A stretch of DNA of 41,353 bases, taken from a virus. Numbering within the stretch: position 1 is the first letter of the stretch; every line of letters starts with the position of its first letter. Shown piece after piece: positions 22,280-28,682 of the stretch. The position numbers and the translations under genes are program-made. The stretch covers positions 1 to 41,353 of the IMG/VR virus record IMGVR_UViG_3300025818_000041; one strand, written 5' to 3'. Below the pieces are notes generated by a model. It worked only from the letters and a program-made list of their open reading frames with translations, did not search any database and was not told the origin of the DNA.

Positions 22280-22719
22280 GAGGCGGAGGCAAAATGACTT
22301 TTCTGCGTAGCTTGAGTGGCCTCTGGTTGTTGGTGCGCCAGTTCTATGGCATCTCTGCGGGTTCTGATCGGCACCAAATAAAGTGGGAGCGCGGGCTTCT
22401 TGGCATTTCTGCGTAGAAAATTTGGCTCCCTGTTGTAAGGCGGGGGTGCATGATCGGTGGCATTTCTGCATGCTTTAGATGACCCCCTGTTGAATGGTTG
22501 GGAAGGGTGACGGCTAATCGGCATTGCTGCATGGTCAGTATGACCCTTCCCATTGGCGCGCTCAGTATTCGGCATAATGCGATGATCGAGTGGCACCAAA
22601 ATAAGGTGGGGGCGTGGATTGCATGGCATTGCTGCGAAAACCCAATGACCCCCTGTTGTAAGGCGGGGGCGTCGCATCGTTGGCATTTCTGCGTTGGTTG
22701 ACCGACCCCCTGTTAAACA
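22280..22719 (-). ncRNA. Eight-unit hairpin array resembling a TIGR guide-RNA array
   Basis: Begins 9 bases after the stop of the 177 aa gene and ends 22 bases before the Tas-like start, so it is co-transcribed on the minus strand. Units: 22665-22710, 22608-22653, 22553-22599, 22500-22551, 22442-22487, 22385-22430, 22330-22377, 22280-22323. All eight read: 5' edge arm ending YC, 11 variable bases, loop, 9 variable bases, then NCR and the 3' edge arm. The loop is GCAGAAATGCC (units 1, 5, 6), GCAGCAATGCC (2, 4), GCAGAGATGCC (7), GCATTATGCC (3, one base short) and GCAGAAAAGTC (8, degenerate). GCA/TGC encloses GAAA, GCAA or GAGA, all GNRA tetraloops. Edge arms pair perfectly (GGGGG/CCCCC; GGGAAGGGT/ACCCTTCCC; GGGAGC/GCTCCC; TTGGTGC/GCACCAA) with compensatory changes. 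YC plus 11, 11 and 9 bases plus NCR is 36 bases, the tigRNA length as I recall it. Function as guides is inferred. Confidence 0.8.
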
Positions 22720-23253
22720 TTATTCTACCAAAGCCTGCTCATACTCAGCTTTGACTTCGCTGATATTCCAAACATCTCTGACGACTTTATCATCAGTGAC
22801 GCGGGCCTTGATGGCAGAATAGAAGCTGCGCTGCCCCTCATGGTGCTTGCTGCGGGATGTCTCGTGCATAATCGCCTGCTCAAGATCCTCGCTTGTTGCA
22901 TCGCCCAAGCAGATGCCGGTATTGGGCAATAGCCAACGCTCAAACATATCCTTTGCATATGCGGGTGCCATGTTTTTCAGTGACACGGCTGGCGTTGATG
23001 TCTCGCCCTTGCTCAGCACAGTTTGATGCGCTGCACGCTTAAGTCGCGCGCGGTAGCCTCTGGGCTGCGCAACAACATCCAAATATGCAATGCGCTCCAA
23101 GTGGCGGCGTGTAGCCTCTTCGCGCAAAACATCGTCTTGCTGAAGCATAACCAGATATTTCTCCGATGCTTCCTTCGCGCTAGCAGATCCCTCCCAAGCC
23201 TTTTCTACGGCCTCGGACACAATCGAAATAATATTTTCTTGCTTAGTCATCAC
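22720..23253 (-). CDS. Protein of unknown function upstream of the hairpin array (177 aa)
   Basis: Helical N-terminus (IVSEAVEKAWEGSASAKEAS, EKYLVMLQQDDVLREEATRR), basic stretch GYRARLKRAAHQTVLSKGET, then DMFERWLLPNTGICLGDATS and HETSRSKHHEGQRSFYSAIK. No family recognised and no nuclease motif visible. It ends 9 bases before the array, so array transcripts pass through it; a partnership with the array is possible but only positional. Confidence 0.6.
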   Translation of the reverse strand: MMTKQENIISIVSEAVEKAWEGSASAKEASEKYLVMLQQDDVLREEATRRHLERIAYLDVVAQPRGYRARLKRAAHQTVLSKGETSTPAVSLKNMAPAYAKDMFERWLLPNTGICLGDATSEDLEQAIMHETSRSKHHEGQRSFYSAIKARVTDDKVVRDVWNISEVKAEYEQALVE

Positions 23254-23399
23254 TCTTCCTCTTCTTCATTGCGCCAATTGAACTCGTCTTCGTCTTGGCA
23301 TTCTGGGCAGCGCACTATTGTCCACGCGTCGCTGTCCGGCGTGTTGACGAAACGCGGCAACTCGATGAAGCCGGTTCCGTCGCAAGTCGTGCAGATCAT
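23250..23399 (-). CDS. Zinc-ribbon small protein (49 aa)
   Basis: MICTTCDGTGFIELPRFVNT, then AWTIVRCPECQDEDEFNW and a poly-Glu end. Two CxxC knuckles (ICTTCDG, RCPECQD) about 25 residues apart form a zinc ribbon, of the type also seen in DnaJ-like Cys-rich repeats. Start at 23399 and stop both make ATGA overlaps with neighbours, which rules out the longer frame. Confidence 0.7.
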   Translation of the reverse strand: MICTTCDGTGFIELPRFVNTPDSDAWTIVRCPECQDEDEFNWRNEEEEE

Positions 23400-23938
23400 T
23401 TGTACACATCCGCGTTGATGCTCCACAGCACCAAGGTCGCGCGCTGCTGGCCTGCACGCTGGTTTACATGCGCTTTGCATATCTCGCCGCGTGCGTGCAT
23501 GTTTTCGAGATGCTGTGATAGCTTGCGCGTCTCAACGCCAACGACCTCAGCGATGTCTGCCGTTTCGCAGTAGGTCGCCGCGTCGCTCCGCAGGAACGCA
23601 ATGACCTCGCGCTGCACGGCAGGCCAATTAATCGGCTCAGGCTTCTCGGTGGGCGTTTGCACGGCCTCTGCTGGCGCGTCAGTCGCCAAGCCCAGCACGT
23701 CACGCGCTGCGCGTCGCTCCTGCACATATGCGGCGACCCACGGCGTGCGCTCGCGCTGCTCTTCCACGGCGTTCTGCACGATGATGCCGACGCAGATGTC
23801 GTCGAGGTTTGCGTGCGCCTGCTGGAGCAGACGCGGCGATATGTGGACGCTCTCGCCGTTGTCGGTGCGGACGCCAAAGCCTGTGCCGCTGTCGGTGATG
23901 TGCGTGATTAAAAATTCATGTGTGTGCGTAAGGTTCAT
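23396..23938 (-). CDS. OB-like plus winged-helix DNA-binding protein
   Basis: 180 aa. Residues ~5-55 (EFLITHITDSGTGFGVRTDN, GESVHISPRLL) have the 'SGxGFG...G..VHI' layout of cold-shock/OB domains. After an Ala/Pro-rich linker, residues ~107-165 (VQREVIAFLRSDAATYCETA, DIAEVVGVETRKLSQHLENM) form a winged helix with a recognition helix. Likely an early regulator or ssDNA/RNA-binding factor. Not assigned to a named family. Confidence 0.65.
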   Translation of the reverse strand: MNLTHTHEFLITHITDSGTGFGVRTDNGESVHISPRLLQQAHANLDDICVGIIVQNAVEEQRERTPWVAAYVQERRAARDVLGLATDAPAEAVQTPTEKPEPINWPAVQREVIAFLRSDAATYCETADIAEVVGVETRKLSQHLENMHARGEICKAHVNQRAGQQRATLVLWSINADVYK

Positions 23939-24017
23939 TATGGTTTCTCCGTTTCAGTTTCGTGGCCGGTTTGGCGCACGGCAAGGCAGCGCCGCGCGGG
24001 CGCTGCTAAGCGATGCG

Positions 24018-24587
24018 TCAATAATCTTCTCCGTTGACTGTGACTTTTGTGGGGCGCTGGATGATGGTCTGCTTGACGCCATCGCGCACGCCATGCTCTT
24101 TGACTTTGGCCGTGCAAGTTACTTGAGCGCCTTTGGCCCAATACTGCGTGCCTTTGTAGATGACAACGTTGTCATCAGCGTCACGGCAGATGTGGAGGTG
24201 TGAAATGCCATACATGCTTTCCAGCTCGACAATATGCTTGACTGTGAGTGCGAAGTCTTGGCGCTCGCCTACGGTGCCAACAAACTCGCACTTGCCATCT
24301 CTGGTGGCCCACTCAGCTTTTTGAGCGGCACGCTTGTCCAGCGTCTTGACCATGGCGTCACGCATGTTAGGTGTCGGCTGGCCGTATGTGTTGATGCCCT
24401 TCTTAACCGCTGAGAAAAACCCTTCGCCCTCTGGGCTGTAGTCAGCCAAGAAGTCGATAATCTCTTGGGCGCGATCATCAGACGCCAGCCAGTTTACACG
24501 ATTGGCGTGGGCAGCATTTGCCAGCTTGCGGGCGCGAATTGATGGGTAGTAATTATGCTCATATTCATGCGTTGGGTCGTATGCCAT
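24018..24587 (-). CDS. Early protein of unknown function (189 aa)
   Basis: Starts MAYDPTHEYEHNYYPSIRAR at the second of two ATGs, because the first lies in the RBS (GGAGGAAGAT). Middle: IIDFLADYSPEGEGFFSAVK, KTLDKRAAQKAEWATRDGKC. The C-terminal ~90 residues (EFVGTVGERQDFALTVKHIV, then ISHLHICRDADDNVVIYKGT) are beta-rich and OB-like, ending QRPTKVTVNGEDY. First gene of the early operon, so probably expressed first on infection. Confidence 0.65.
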   Translation of the reverse strand: MAYDPTHEYEHNYYPSIRARKLANAAHANRVNWLASDDRAQEIIDFLADYSPEGEGFFSAVKKGINTYGQPTPNMRDAMVKTLDKRAAQKAEWATRDGKCEFVGTVGERQDFALTVKHIVELESMYGISHLHICRDADDNVVIYKGTQYWAKGAQVTCTAKVKEHGVRDGVKQTIIQRPTKVTVNGEDY

Positions 24588-24599
24588 ATCTTCCTCCAT

Positions 24600-24694
24600 T
24601 GCTTATATTGTTAACATACAGTTACCACAGCATATCGCAAGCAAAAAATGCACCTGACGGAAACTTTTTTTCGCCTCTATATAAAACCGTTTAA
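24600..24694. promoter_or_regulatory. Divergent early promoter region
   Basis: Minus strand: -35-like TTGCGA, 16 bp and -10-like TATGTT, 30-50 bases upstream of the ATG at 24587. Plus strand: -10 TATATA/TATAAA (24678-24685) only ~10 bases before ATG 24695, with a weak CTGACG 18 bp upstream. A GTTAACAT motif (24610-24617) resembles the repeats at 11944 and 20694. Confidence 0.45.
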
Positions 24695-25075
24695 ATGCAG
24701 TATGTTGCGCGCGTGGCCAACAGCATCAACGTCGGACGTGCAGGCGAGTTTCTCGTTGCAGCCGAGCTTGAGCAGCGCGGGATACGCTGCCATCGGGTAG
24801 ACATGCAGGACGATGACCTATGGGTGAAGTCGGCCAGCGGTGAGCTGTTGACGATGCAAGTGAAGGCGACCATCGAGCCGCGCGCCGATCGCAGGCGCAA
24901 ACCGTGCTACATGTTCACACGCGCAAATGGCGATGCGCAAATATTTGCGTATGTGGCTCTGGATATACGATTGTTTATACTGCGCGACGCGCCGAGCGGG
25001 AAGACGGTACGCATAAAGCCCGCCGATTTTACGCGGCAGGCTATGGATGACAGCATTAAGGCGATGCTAGGTTAG
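24695..25075 (+). CDS. PD-(D/E)XK nuclease-like protein
   Basis: 126 aa. VGRAGEFLVAAELEQRGIRC (Glu19 in the opening helix), then QDDDLWVKSASGELLTMQVK with Asp42 and the Q-x-K pair, an accepted variant of E-x-K. This is the order of the small endonuclease-like PD-(D/E)XK domains often found in phage and mobile DNA (resolvase or DUF4365-like). Plus strand and convergent with the endolysin gene (4-base overlap). There is no RBS before the ATG; a -10 box lies ~10 bases upstream, so a leaderless mRNA is likely. Role: recombination, defence or counter-defence, undetermined. Confidence 0.75.
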   Translation: MQYVARVANSINVGRAGEFLVAAELEQRGIRCHRVDMQDDDLWVKSASGELLTMQVKATIEPRADRRRKPCYMFTRANGDAQIFAYVALDIRLFILRDAPSGKTVRIKPADFTRQAMDDSIKAMLG

Positions 25076-25527
25076 ACCATCAGCTCAAAGTGCGGAGCGT
25101 CGATAAACGGGCGTCTGCCCTGCCCGCGACGCGTGTCGATGTAGTCGTTCATCGCGTCCTCCATCGTGCCATCCCACTGTGCTATATTTGGCACAGTCCA
25201 CGCGGCACCCCACCTGATTGGCACGTCCACCTCGCGCGCAGCTTCTGCCATTGCGTCAGCGATGTCGTCATATAGGTTAAGCTCCCACGATCCACGCGGG
25301 CCAACATAGGCCATAAGATCGACGGCCAACCCGTCTATATGTTTCGATTTCATCGTCTGCGACGCGCCGCTTTTCACAAGCTCGCGCTGCTCCTCGATGG
25401 TGCGAAGCCCGCAGATGACGCCGAAGTCAATCTTGGTTCTGTGGATTGCGCTGGTGACGACAGCCGCCATGCGCTCGTCCACGCCTGATAGCTTATCGCG
25501 GCTGCGTGCTGATAGTTTGAACGTCAT
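25072..25527 (-). CDS. Endolysin, peptidase M15 family
   Basis: 151 aa from MTFKLSARSRDKLSGVDERM. Zinc ligands of VanY/L-Ala-D-Glu peptidases: SKHIDGLAVDLMAY (His63, Asp70) and DAPHFEL (catalytic Glu in the HFE context, His146). FGVICGLRTIEEQREL is the typical preceding segment. It cleaves peptidoglycan cross-bridge peptides at the end of infection. No signal peptide, so it needs a holin, and the next genes supply candidates. Start at 25527 overlaps the holin-like gene by 4 bases. Confidence 0.92.
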   Translation of the reverse strand: MTFKLSARSRDKLSGVDERMAAVVTSAIHRTKIDFGVICGLRTIEEQRELVKSGASQTMKSKHIDGLAVDLMAYVGPRGSWELNLYDDIADAMAEAAREVDVPIRWGAAWTVPNIAQWDGTMEDAMNDYIDTRRGQGRRPFIDAPHFELMV

Positions 25528-25868
25528 TTCTTCAAGCCTTTCATTGTGCGGATGCCAAAGCTGGCGGCGATGGACGCATACATGCCCCACTGCACCCAGA
25601 GCGGCGTTGTTTCAAGATTGGCGAATCCCTCTGCCATTACGTCCTGCATGGACGGCACAAAATTCATGCACAATATGGCCACGAAAACGATTGTCCACAG
25701 CTCATCCTTCCAGCTGTCTTTGCTGGCCTCGATGGCCGACTGCTCCCAATCCATCTCGCCGGTTGCCTGCTTCAGCTTGATCTCGGCATTCGCCTTCTGG
25801 ATTGCCGTCTTGCCGTCGAGGTAGCTTGTGGCCAGCCCGCCTAATGCGCCTACTATCTGGCCAATCAT
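25524..25868 (-). CDS. Holin-like protein (114 aa)
   Basis: N-terminal weak hydrophobic segment (MIGQIVGALGGLATSYLDG), an acidic helical middle (WEQSAIEASKDSWKDELW), then two membrane spans, TIVFVAILCMNFVPSMQDVM and WVQWGMYASIAASFGI, and a basic end MKGLKK. Lies directly upstream of the endolysin gene, so it is the best holin candidate. Exact holin family not assignable by eye. Confidence 0.75.
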   Translation of the reverse strand: MIGQIVGALGGLATSYLDGKTAIQKANAEIKLKQATGEMDWEQSAIEASKDSWKDELWTIVFVAILCMNFVPSMQDVMAEGFANLETTPLWVQWGMYASIAASFGIRTMKGLKK

Positions 25869-26053
25869 TTCTCAGACCCTAGCCACACGGCAAAAGCACC
25901 AGTCATGGCACCGGCAACAACGCTAATAAGCGCACTCTGCTGCGTGCTAAGGTCAGGCTGCGTCAGCGCCCACTCGATGCAGCGTATATACATAATCGTC
26001 ATCACGGCCATCATTAGACGCGGCATGATCTTATATTCCAAAAGCTTTTCCAT
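25865..26053 (-). CDS. Small two-span membrane protein (62 aa)
   Basis: Spans RLMMAVMTIMYIRCIEWAL and SALISVVAGAMTGAFAVWLG, ends EK. Size and two hydrophobic helices with short polar ends fit class II holins or antiholins. ATGA overlap with the holin-like gene suggests the two work together. Confidence 0.7.
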   Translation of the reverse strand: MEKLLEYKIMPRLMMAVMTIMYIRCIEWALTQPDLSTQQSALISVVAGAMTGAFAVWLGSEK

Positions 26054-26054
26054 C

Positions 26055-26309
26055 TTACACCTCTATGTTGATGTTTGTGCCTTGCGGCCTGTCAGCAGTG
26101 GTCTTGGTGCCAAACCTATCATAACCCTTGCCTAAGTCCAACTTCTGCTCTCTGAGCGCCTCCAGATGCGTGTGATTGGCTCTATGCTCCTTGGCTACCC
26201 TCTGCTCCGTCAGATGCGCTTCTATGCGCTCACGCGTCTGCGTTTGTTGGTGTATGTCCGACTGCACGTTAAACGGTGCGCTGCCTATGCCTGATACACC
26301 GTCAGCCAT
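26055..26309 (-). CDS. Small hydrophilic protein of unknown function (84 aa)
   Basis: MADGVSGIGSAPFNVQSDIH, then a charged, His/Arg-rich helical region (TRERIEAHLTEQRVAKEHRA) and a Gly/Thr-rich end (TTADRPQGTNINIEV). ATG at 26309 overlaps the previous stop by one base (TGATG), fixing the start. Position in the lysis/late region; no role can be given. Confidence 0.6.
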   Translation of the reverse strand: MADGVSGIGSAPFNVQSDIHQQTQTRERIEAHLTEQRVAKEHRANHTHLEALREQKLDLGKGYDRFGTKTTADRPQGTNINIEV

Positions 26310-26770
26310 CAGCGTTTCACCGCGATCCAGACAAAGCCAAACAACGCGCCCACGCAGATCAGAAACAGGAACAAGCCCGCCGCCCACGCGATGATCGTCT
26401 CCTTGCGCTCGATGCGCTTATACATTGCGTCTTTCTGCTTCTGCCGGATGTCGTTTTCCATGCGGATCAGCTCCTGCCACGCAGACGGGCCAAGCGTTTC
26501 GCTAATCATCTTGCGCAACTCGTCGCGCATATTCTCGCGCTGCTTCTTCTGCACAAACAGATCCATCGCCTGCTGCTCGACGCTGCCGAAGCTCTGATAC
26601 CATTTTGGGTTTTCTACGCGCTTCGCTGCAAAGTCGAAGTCGCTGATCGCCTTAGACCAGCGCCCCAGATCGCCAGCCATGCCTTCCAGATCACGCCCGA
26701 TCTGACAGCCCTTCTTGATTGCGTTAAACGCAGCACCAGCGGCCATGATTGCGGTTGCGGGGTCTATCAT
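26309..26770 (-). CDS. Coiled-coil membrane protein (153 aa)
   Basis: N-terminal MIDPATAIMAAGAAFNAIKK, a long charged helix (VQKKQRENMRDELRKMISET, IRMENDIRQKQKDAMYKRIE) and a C-terminal membrane span (IIAWAAGLFLFLICVGALFG) with a short basic end. One coiled coil plus one anchor recalls spanin-type or tape-like proteins. Not assigned further. Confidence 0.65.
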   Translation of the reverse strand: MIDPATAIMAAGAAFNAIKKGCQIGRDLEGMAGDLGRWSKAISDFDFAAKRVENPKWYQSFGSVEQQAMDLFVQKKQRENMRDELRKMISETLGPSAWQELIRMENDIRQKQKDAMYKRIERKETIIAWAAGLFLFLICVGALFGFVWIAVKR

Positions 26771-26943
26771 TTGGCATCTTTACCCACGTCAGCTAAACGC
26801 GGGCATCCACTATTATACTCCACCCTTATAACATATGGGTAGTGATACCAGAAGCTTGGGTATGGGCATCTGTATATACACGCCGTGTAAAGCTGCCCGT
26901 ATGCAAGCACGCCAACGGCTACGCTGGCGAGCGAGCAGATCAC
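26767..26943 (-). CDS. Small GTG-start Cys/Tyr-rich protein (58 aa)
   Basis: GTG at 26943 overlaps the upstream stop (GTGA); its stop overlaps the next ATG (ATGA). Hydrophobic start (VICSLASVAVGVLAYGQLYT), then ACIYRCPYPSFWYHYPYVIR and a polar tail with a fourth Cys (SGCPRL). Probably exported or membrane-tethered; could be the outer partner of a spanin pair, but no clear lipobox. Evidence is the tight overlap on both sides. Confidence 0.55.
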   Translation of the reverse strand: MICSLASVAVGVLAYGQLYTACIYRCPYPSFWYHYPYVIRVEYNSGCPRLADVGKDAK

Positions 26944-27173
26944 CGCTCCATCAGACGGTCTATTTTCTCCTCGATGCGATCAAAGCGCGCTACGATCTGC
27001 GCCATGACGGCAGTGCTGTCTGCCTTGGTGACATAATCTTTGGCCATTTCTTCGCGGGTCTTGTTCAGCAGAATATTGAGGCGCTGCATCTCGTCCACAG
27101 CGCTTTTCAACACCCAGCCGATCAGGCCCAATCCGGCAGTAAGTGCCGCCGTCCAAAGCATGTCAGCGTCCAT
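26940..27173 (-). CDS. Single-span membrane protein with coiled coil (77 aa)
   Basis: Short N-terminus outside, span MLWTAALTAGLGLIGWVLK, then an amphipathic coiled coil (MQRLNILLNKTREEMAKDYV; AQIVARFDRIEEKIDRLMER). The topology matches i-spanin (Rz-like) or small holin proteins of tailed phages. It lies upstream of the 58 aa gene with a GTGA overlap, an arrangement seen for Rz/Rz1 pairs. Confidence 0.65.
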   Translation of the reverse strand: MDADMLWTAALTAGLGLIGWVLKSAVDEMQRLNILLNKTREEMAKDYVTKADSTAVMAQIVARFDRIEEKIDRLMER

Positions 27174-27460
27174 CAGTAAGACCCCTCCCAGACGCGCATC
27201 TTGGCGAACTCGCCTGACATCATCTTACGCTTGACGACCTCTTTGGCCGCCTCCGTATCAGACCACGCCACACCGGCTTCCTTCAGCCACGCGGTAAGCA
27301 CAGCGCCGTCCAGAAACCCGACAAGCCGGTTTTCGCCTGACATGCCTATGCCAGCATCTCTGGCCGCCTGCGCGTCTTTCAGAGACTGGCTGACGTCATG
27401 ACGTTGTTTTATGACCATGTGGTCATGCTCGAAGTCGATCTTTTCCGAAATCTTCGCCAT
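27173..27460 (-). CDS. Virion-region protein of unknown function (95 aa)
   Basis: MAKISEKIDFEHDHMVIKQR, then HDVSQSLKDAQAARDAGIGM and NRLVGFLDGAVLTAWLKEAG. The C-terminal ETAAKEVV-type helix ends in RVWEGSY. The second half recalls small proteins next to capsid genes in marine podoviruses, but I cannot name a family. Confidence 0.6.
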   Translation of the reverse strand: MAKISEKIDFEHDHMVIKQRHDVSQSLKDAQAARDAGIGMSGENRLVGFLDGAVLTAWLKEAGVAWSDTEAAKEVVKRKMMSGEFAKMRVWEGSY

Positions 27461-27463
27461 GTC

Positions 27464-27655
27464 TTATTTCTTCTTGGCGCGCTTCGTTGGTGCGGGTGCA
27501 GGCGCTGGCTCAACGTCGCCAGTGACGATCAGTGCGTCTGGGCGAACGCGCATCAGCGTTTCAACCTCTGCGTTTGGCAGCTCGGCGTTGTCGCCTTTTA
27601 CCAGCTTGCCGATTGACGTGTGTACCTTGTGGCCTACAACTGTAACTTTTTTCAT
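27464..27655 (-). CDS. Small protein next to the major capsid gene (63 aa)
   Basis: Beta-rich core (MKKVTVVGHKVHTSIGKLVK, NAEVETLMRVRPDALIVTGD) and a Pro/Ala then Lys-rich tail (PAPAPAPTKRAKKK). Position after the capsid gene suits a capsid-decoration or head-completion factor, unproven. Confidence 0.6.
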   Translation of the reverse strand: MKKVTVVGHKVHTSIGKLVKGDNAELPNAEVETLMRVRPDALIVTGDVEPAPAPAPTKRAKKK

Positions 27656-27673
27656 GTCGATCCCTCGTTAAGC

Positions 27674-27698
27674 AGAAGGGGCGCAAATCGCCCCTTCT
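27674..27698 (-). terminator. Hairpin downstream of the major capsid gene
   Basis: A 10-bp perfect stem, AGAAGGGGCG with CGCCCCTTCT, loop ATTTG on the minus strand, 9 bases after the capsid stop. No T-run follows. Such hairpins usually give partial termination or protect the capsid mRNA 3' end, keeping capsid expression above that of genes beyond. Confidence 0.6.
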
Positions 27699-27707
27699 TG
27701 TAGTATA

Positions 27708-28664
27708 TTACGATGTGGTGTTGTCGTAAATTGCGCCGTTGGCTTTCTCGTTTTTCGAGCAAAGCGCCAGCTCTGTTGTCACCTGACGTGTGGTGTTGTC
27801 GCCATTTTTGGCCAAGGCAACGTTTTTGGTTGGACGCAATACTGCGCATTCCCACATGTTGTCCTGCAAAATGAACACGTCACGGCTACGGTTTTCGCGT
27901 GAAGGCATGAACTGCACGGTTCCCCACGGTGTCACGTAAACTGCAAGCGATTTGACCACAGTCTCGTCACCGGCTTGCACCGCTGAGCGCTGGTTGTTGT
28001 TACCAGTGAAGCCCAGAGCAACGTTCATCTGGAAGGCTGACAGATAGCAAGTATCTGGCTTACCGCCTTCTTCCCAGATTGACTGCATAACGTCGTCAAA
28101 CTTGGCCTGCGAGAATGCAGTTGGAGTGCCGTCGTCTGTACGGGCGTCTGTGCCGTCGCCGGTTGGGTTTGCACCAGAGTTACCAGACTGGAAGTTTACG
28201 TTTGTAATCAACCATGATGGTACACCACCAGTTTTACGTGCAGCAGTTGAAGAGCCTGCAACGTTACCTTGGTTAGCAAACAACGCCTTTTCGATGTCGA
28301 GCTTTTGCTCTTTAGCGATAAGCAATGTTTGGTACGCCATTTCCTTGGCGCGGCCAGCATTGTCTACTGCTTCATCGGTATCGGAAATCACCACAGCGTT
28401 TTTAAAGATCTGTGTTCTCGCTCCGAGGCGTACAGTCGGCGTAACGGCATCGGCAGATGTCGCATCACCTTCGATGTGAGCGTTTACGGCTGACGCGCGC
28501 AACGCTTGTGTTTGCCACTCAACCAAAGTGTTGCGTGCTTTTGTTTTGCTCGACTTAGAGTAAAACGGTGTTTCAGATGGGTCTACATTGTAGATCACAT
28601 CTGACAAATCTTCACGAATGCCTACGGCATCATACGTGTCGAATGTATTGGTCGGCTGTGCCAT
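27708..28664 (-). CDS. Major capsid protein (SU10/DUF5309-type HK97 fold)
   Basis: 318 aa. Features of the DUF5309 capsid family: N-terminal TYDAVGIREDLSDVIYNVDP followed by SETPFYSKSSKTKARNTLVE and WQTQALRA; ARTQIFKNAVVISDTDEAVD; KEMAYQTLLIAKEQKLDIEK; then the C-terminal VYVTPWGTVQFMPSRENRSR and DVFILQDNMWECAVLRPT. Next to the scaffolding gene as expected. Good RBS (AAAGGACG). Confidence 0.93.
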   Translation of the reverse strand: MAQPTNTFDTYDAVGIREDLSDVIYNVDPSETPFYSKSSKTKARNTLVEWQTQALRASAVNAHIEGDATSADAVTPTVRLGARTQIFKNAVVISDTDEAVDNAGRAKEMAYQTLLIAKEQKLDIEKALFANQGNVAGSSTAARKTGGVPSWLITNVNFQSGNSGANPTGDGTDARTDDGTPTAFSQAKFDDVMQSIWEEGGKPDTCYLSAFQMNVALGFTGNNNQRSAVQAGDETVVKSLAVYVTPWGTVQFMPSRENRSRDVFILQDNMWECAVLRPTKNVALAKNGDNTTRQVTTELALCSKNEKANGAIYDNTTS

Positions 28665-28682
28665 TTTTTCGTCCTTTCAAGA

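Noticed and set aside
22551-22608. Extra inner stems in the units (for example GGGTT/AATCC in unit 2, CTGA/TTAG in unit 4)
   Set aside because: They fall in the variable segments at different positions in each unit, so they are probably chance or target-related complementarity and not part of the common structure.
21553-22686. 377-codon ORF as the real protein
   Set aside because: The first 143 codons are the RNA array translated by chance; a perfect RBS and ATG lie at 22257.
22280-22719. Hairpin array as a CRISPR array
   Set aside because: Repeats are not uniform 20-40-base direct repeats; variable pieces are 9 and 11 bases within each unit; there are no Cas genes. The dual-segment layout fits TIGR better.
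22280-22719. Hairpins as REP/terminator clusters
   Set aside because: No T-runs follow, stems differ between units while spacing and loop core are constant, and variable segments are not part of a shared palindrome.
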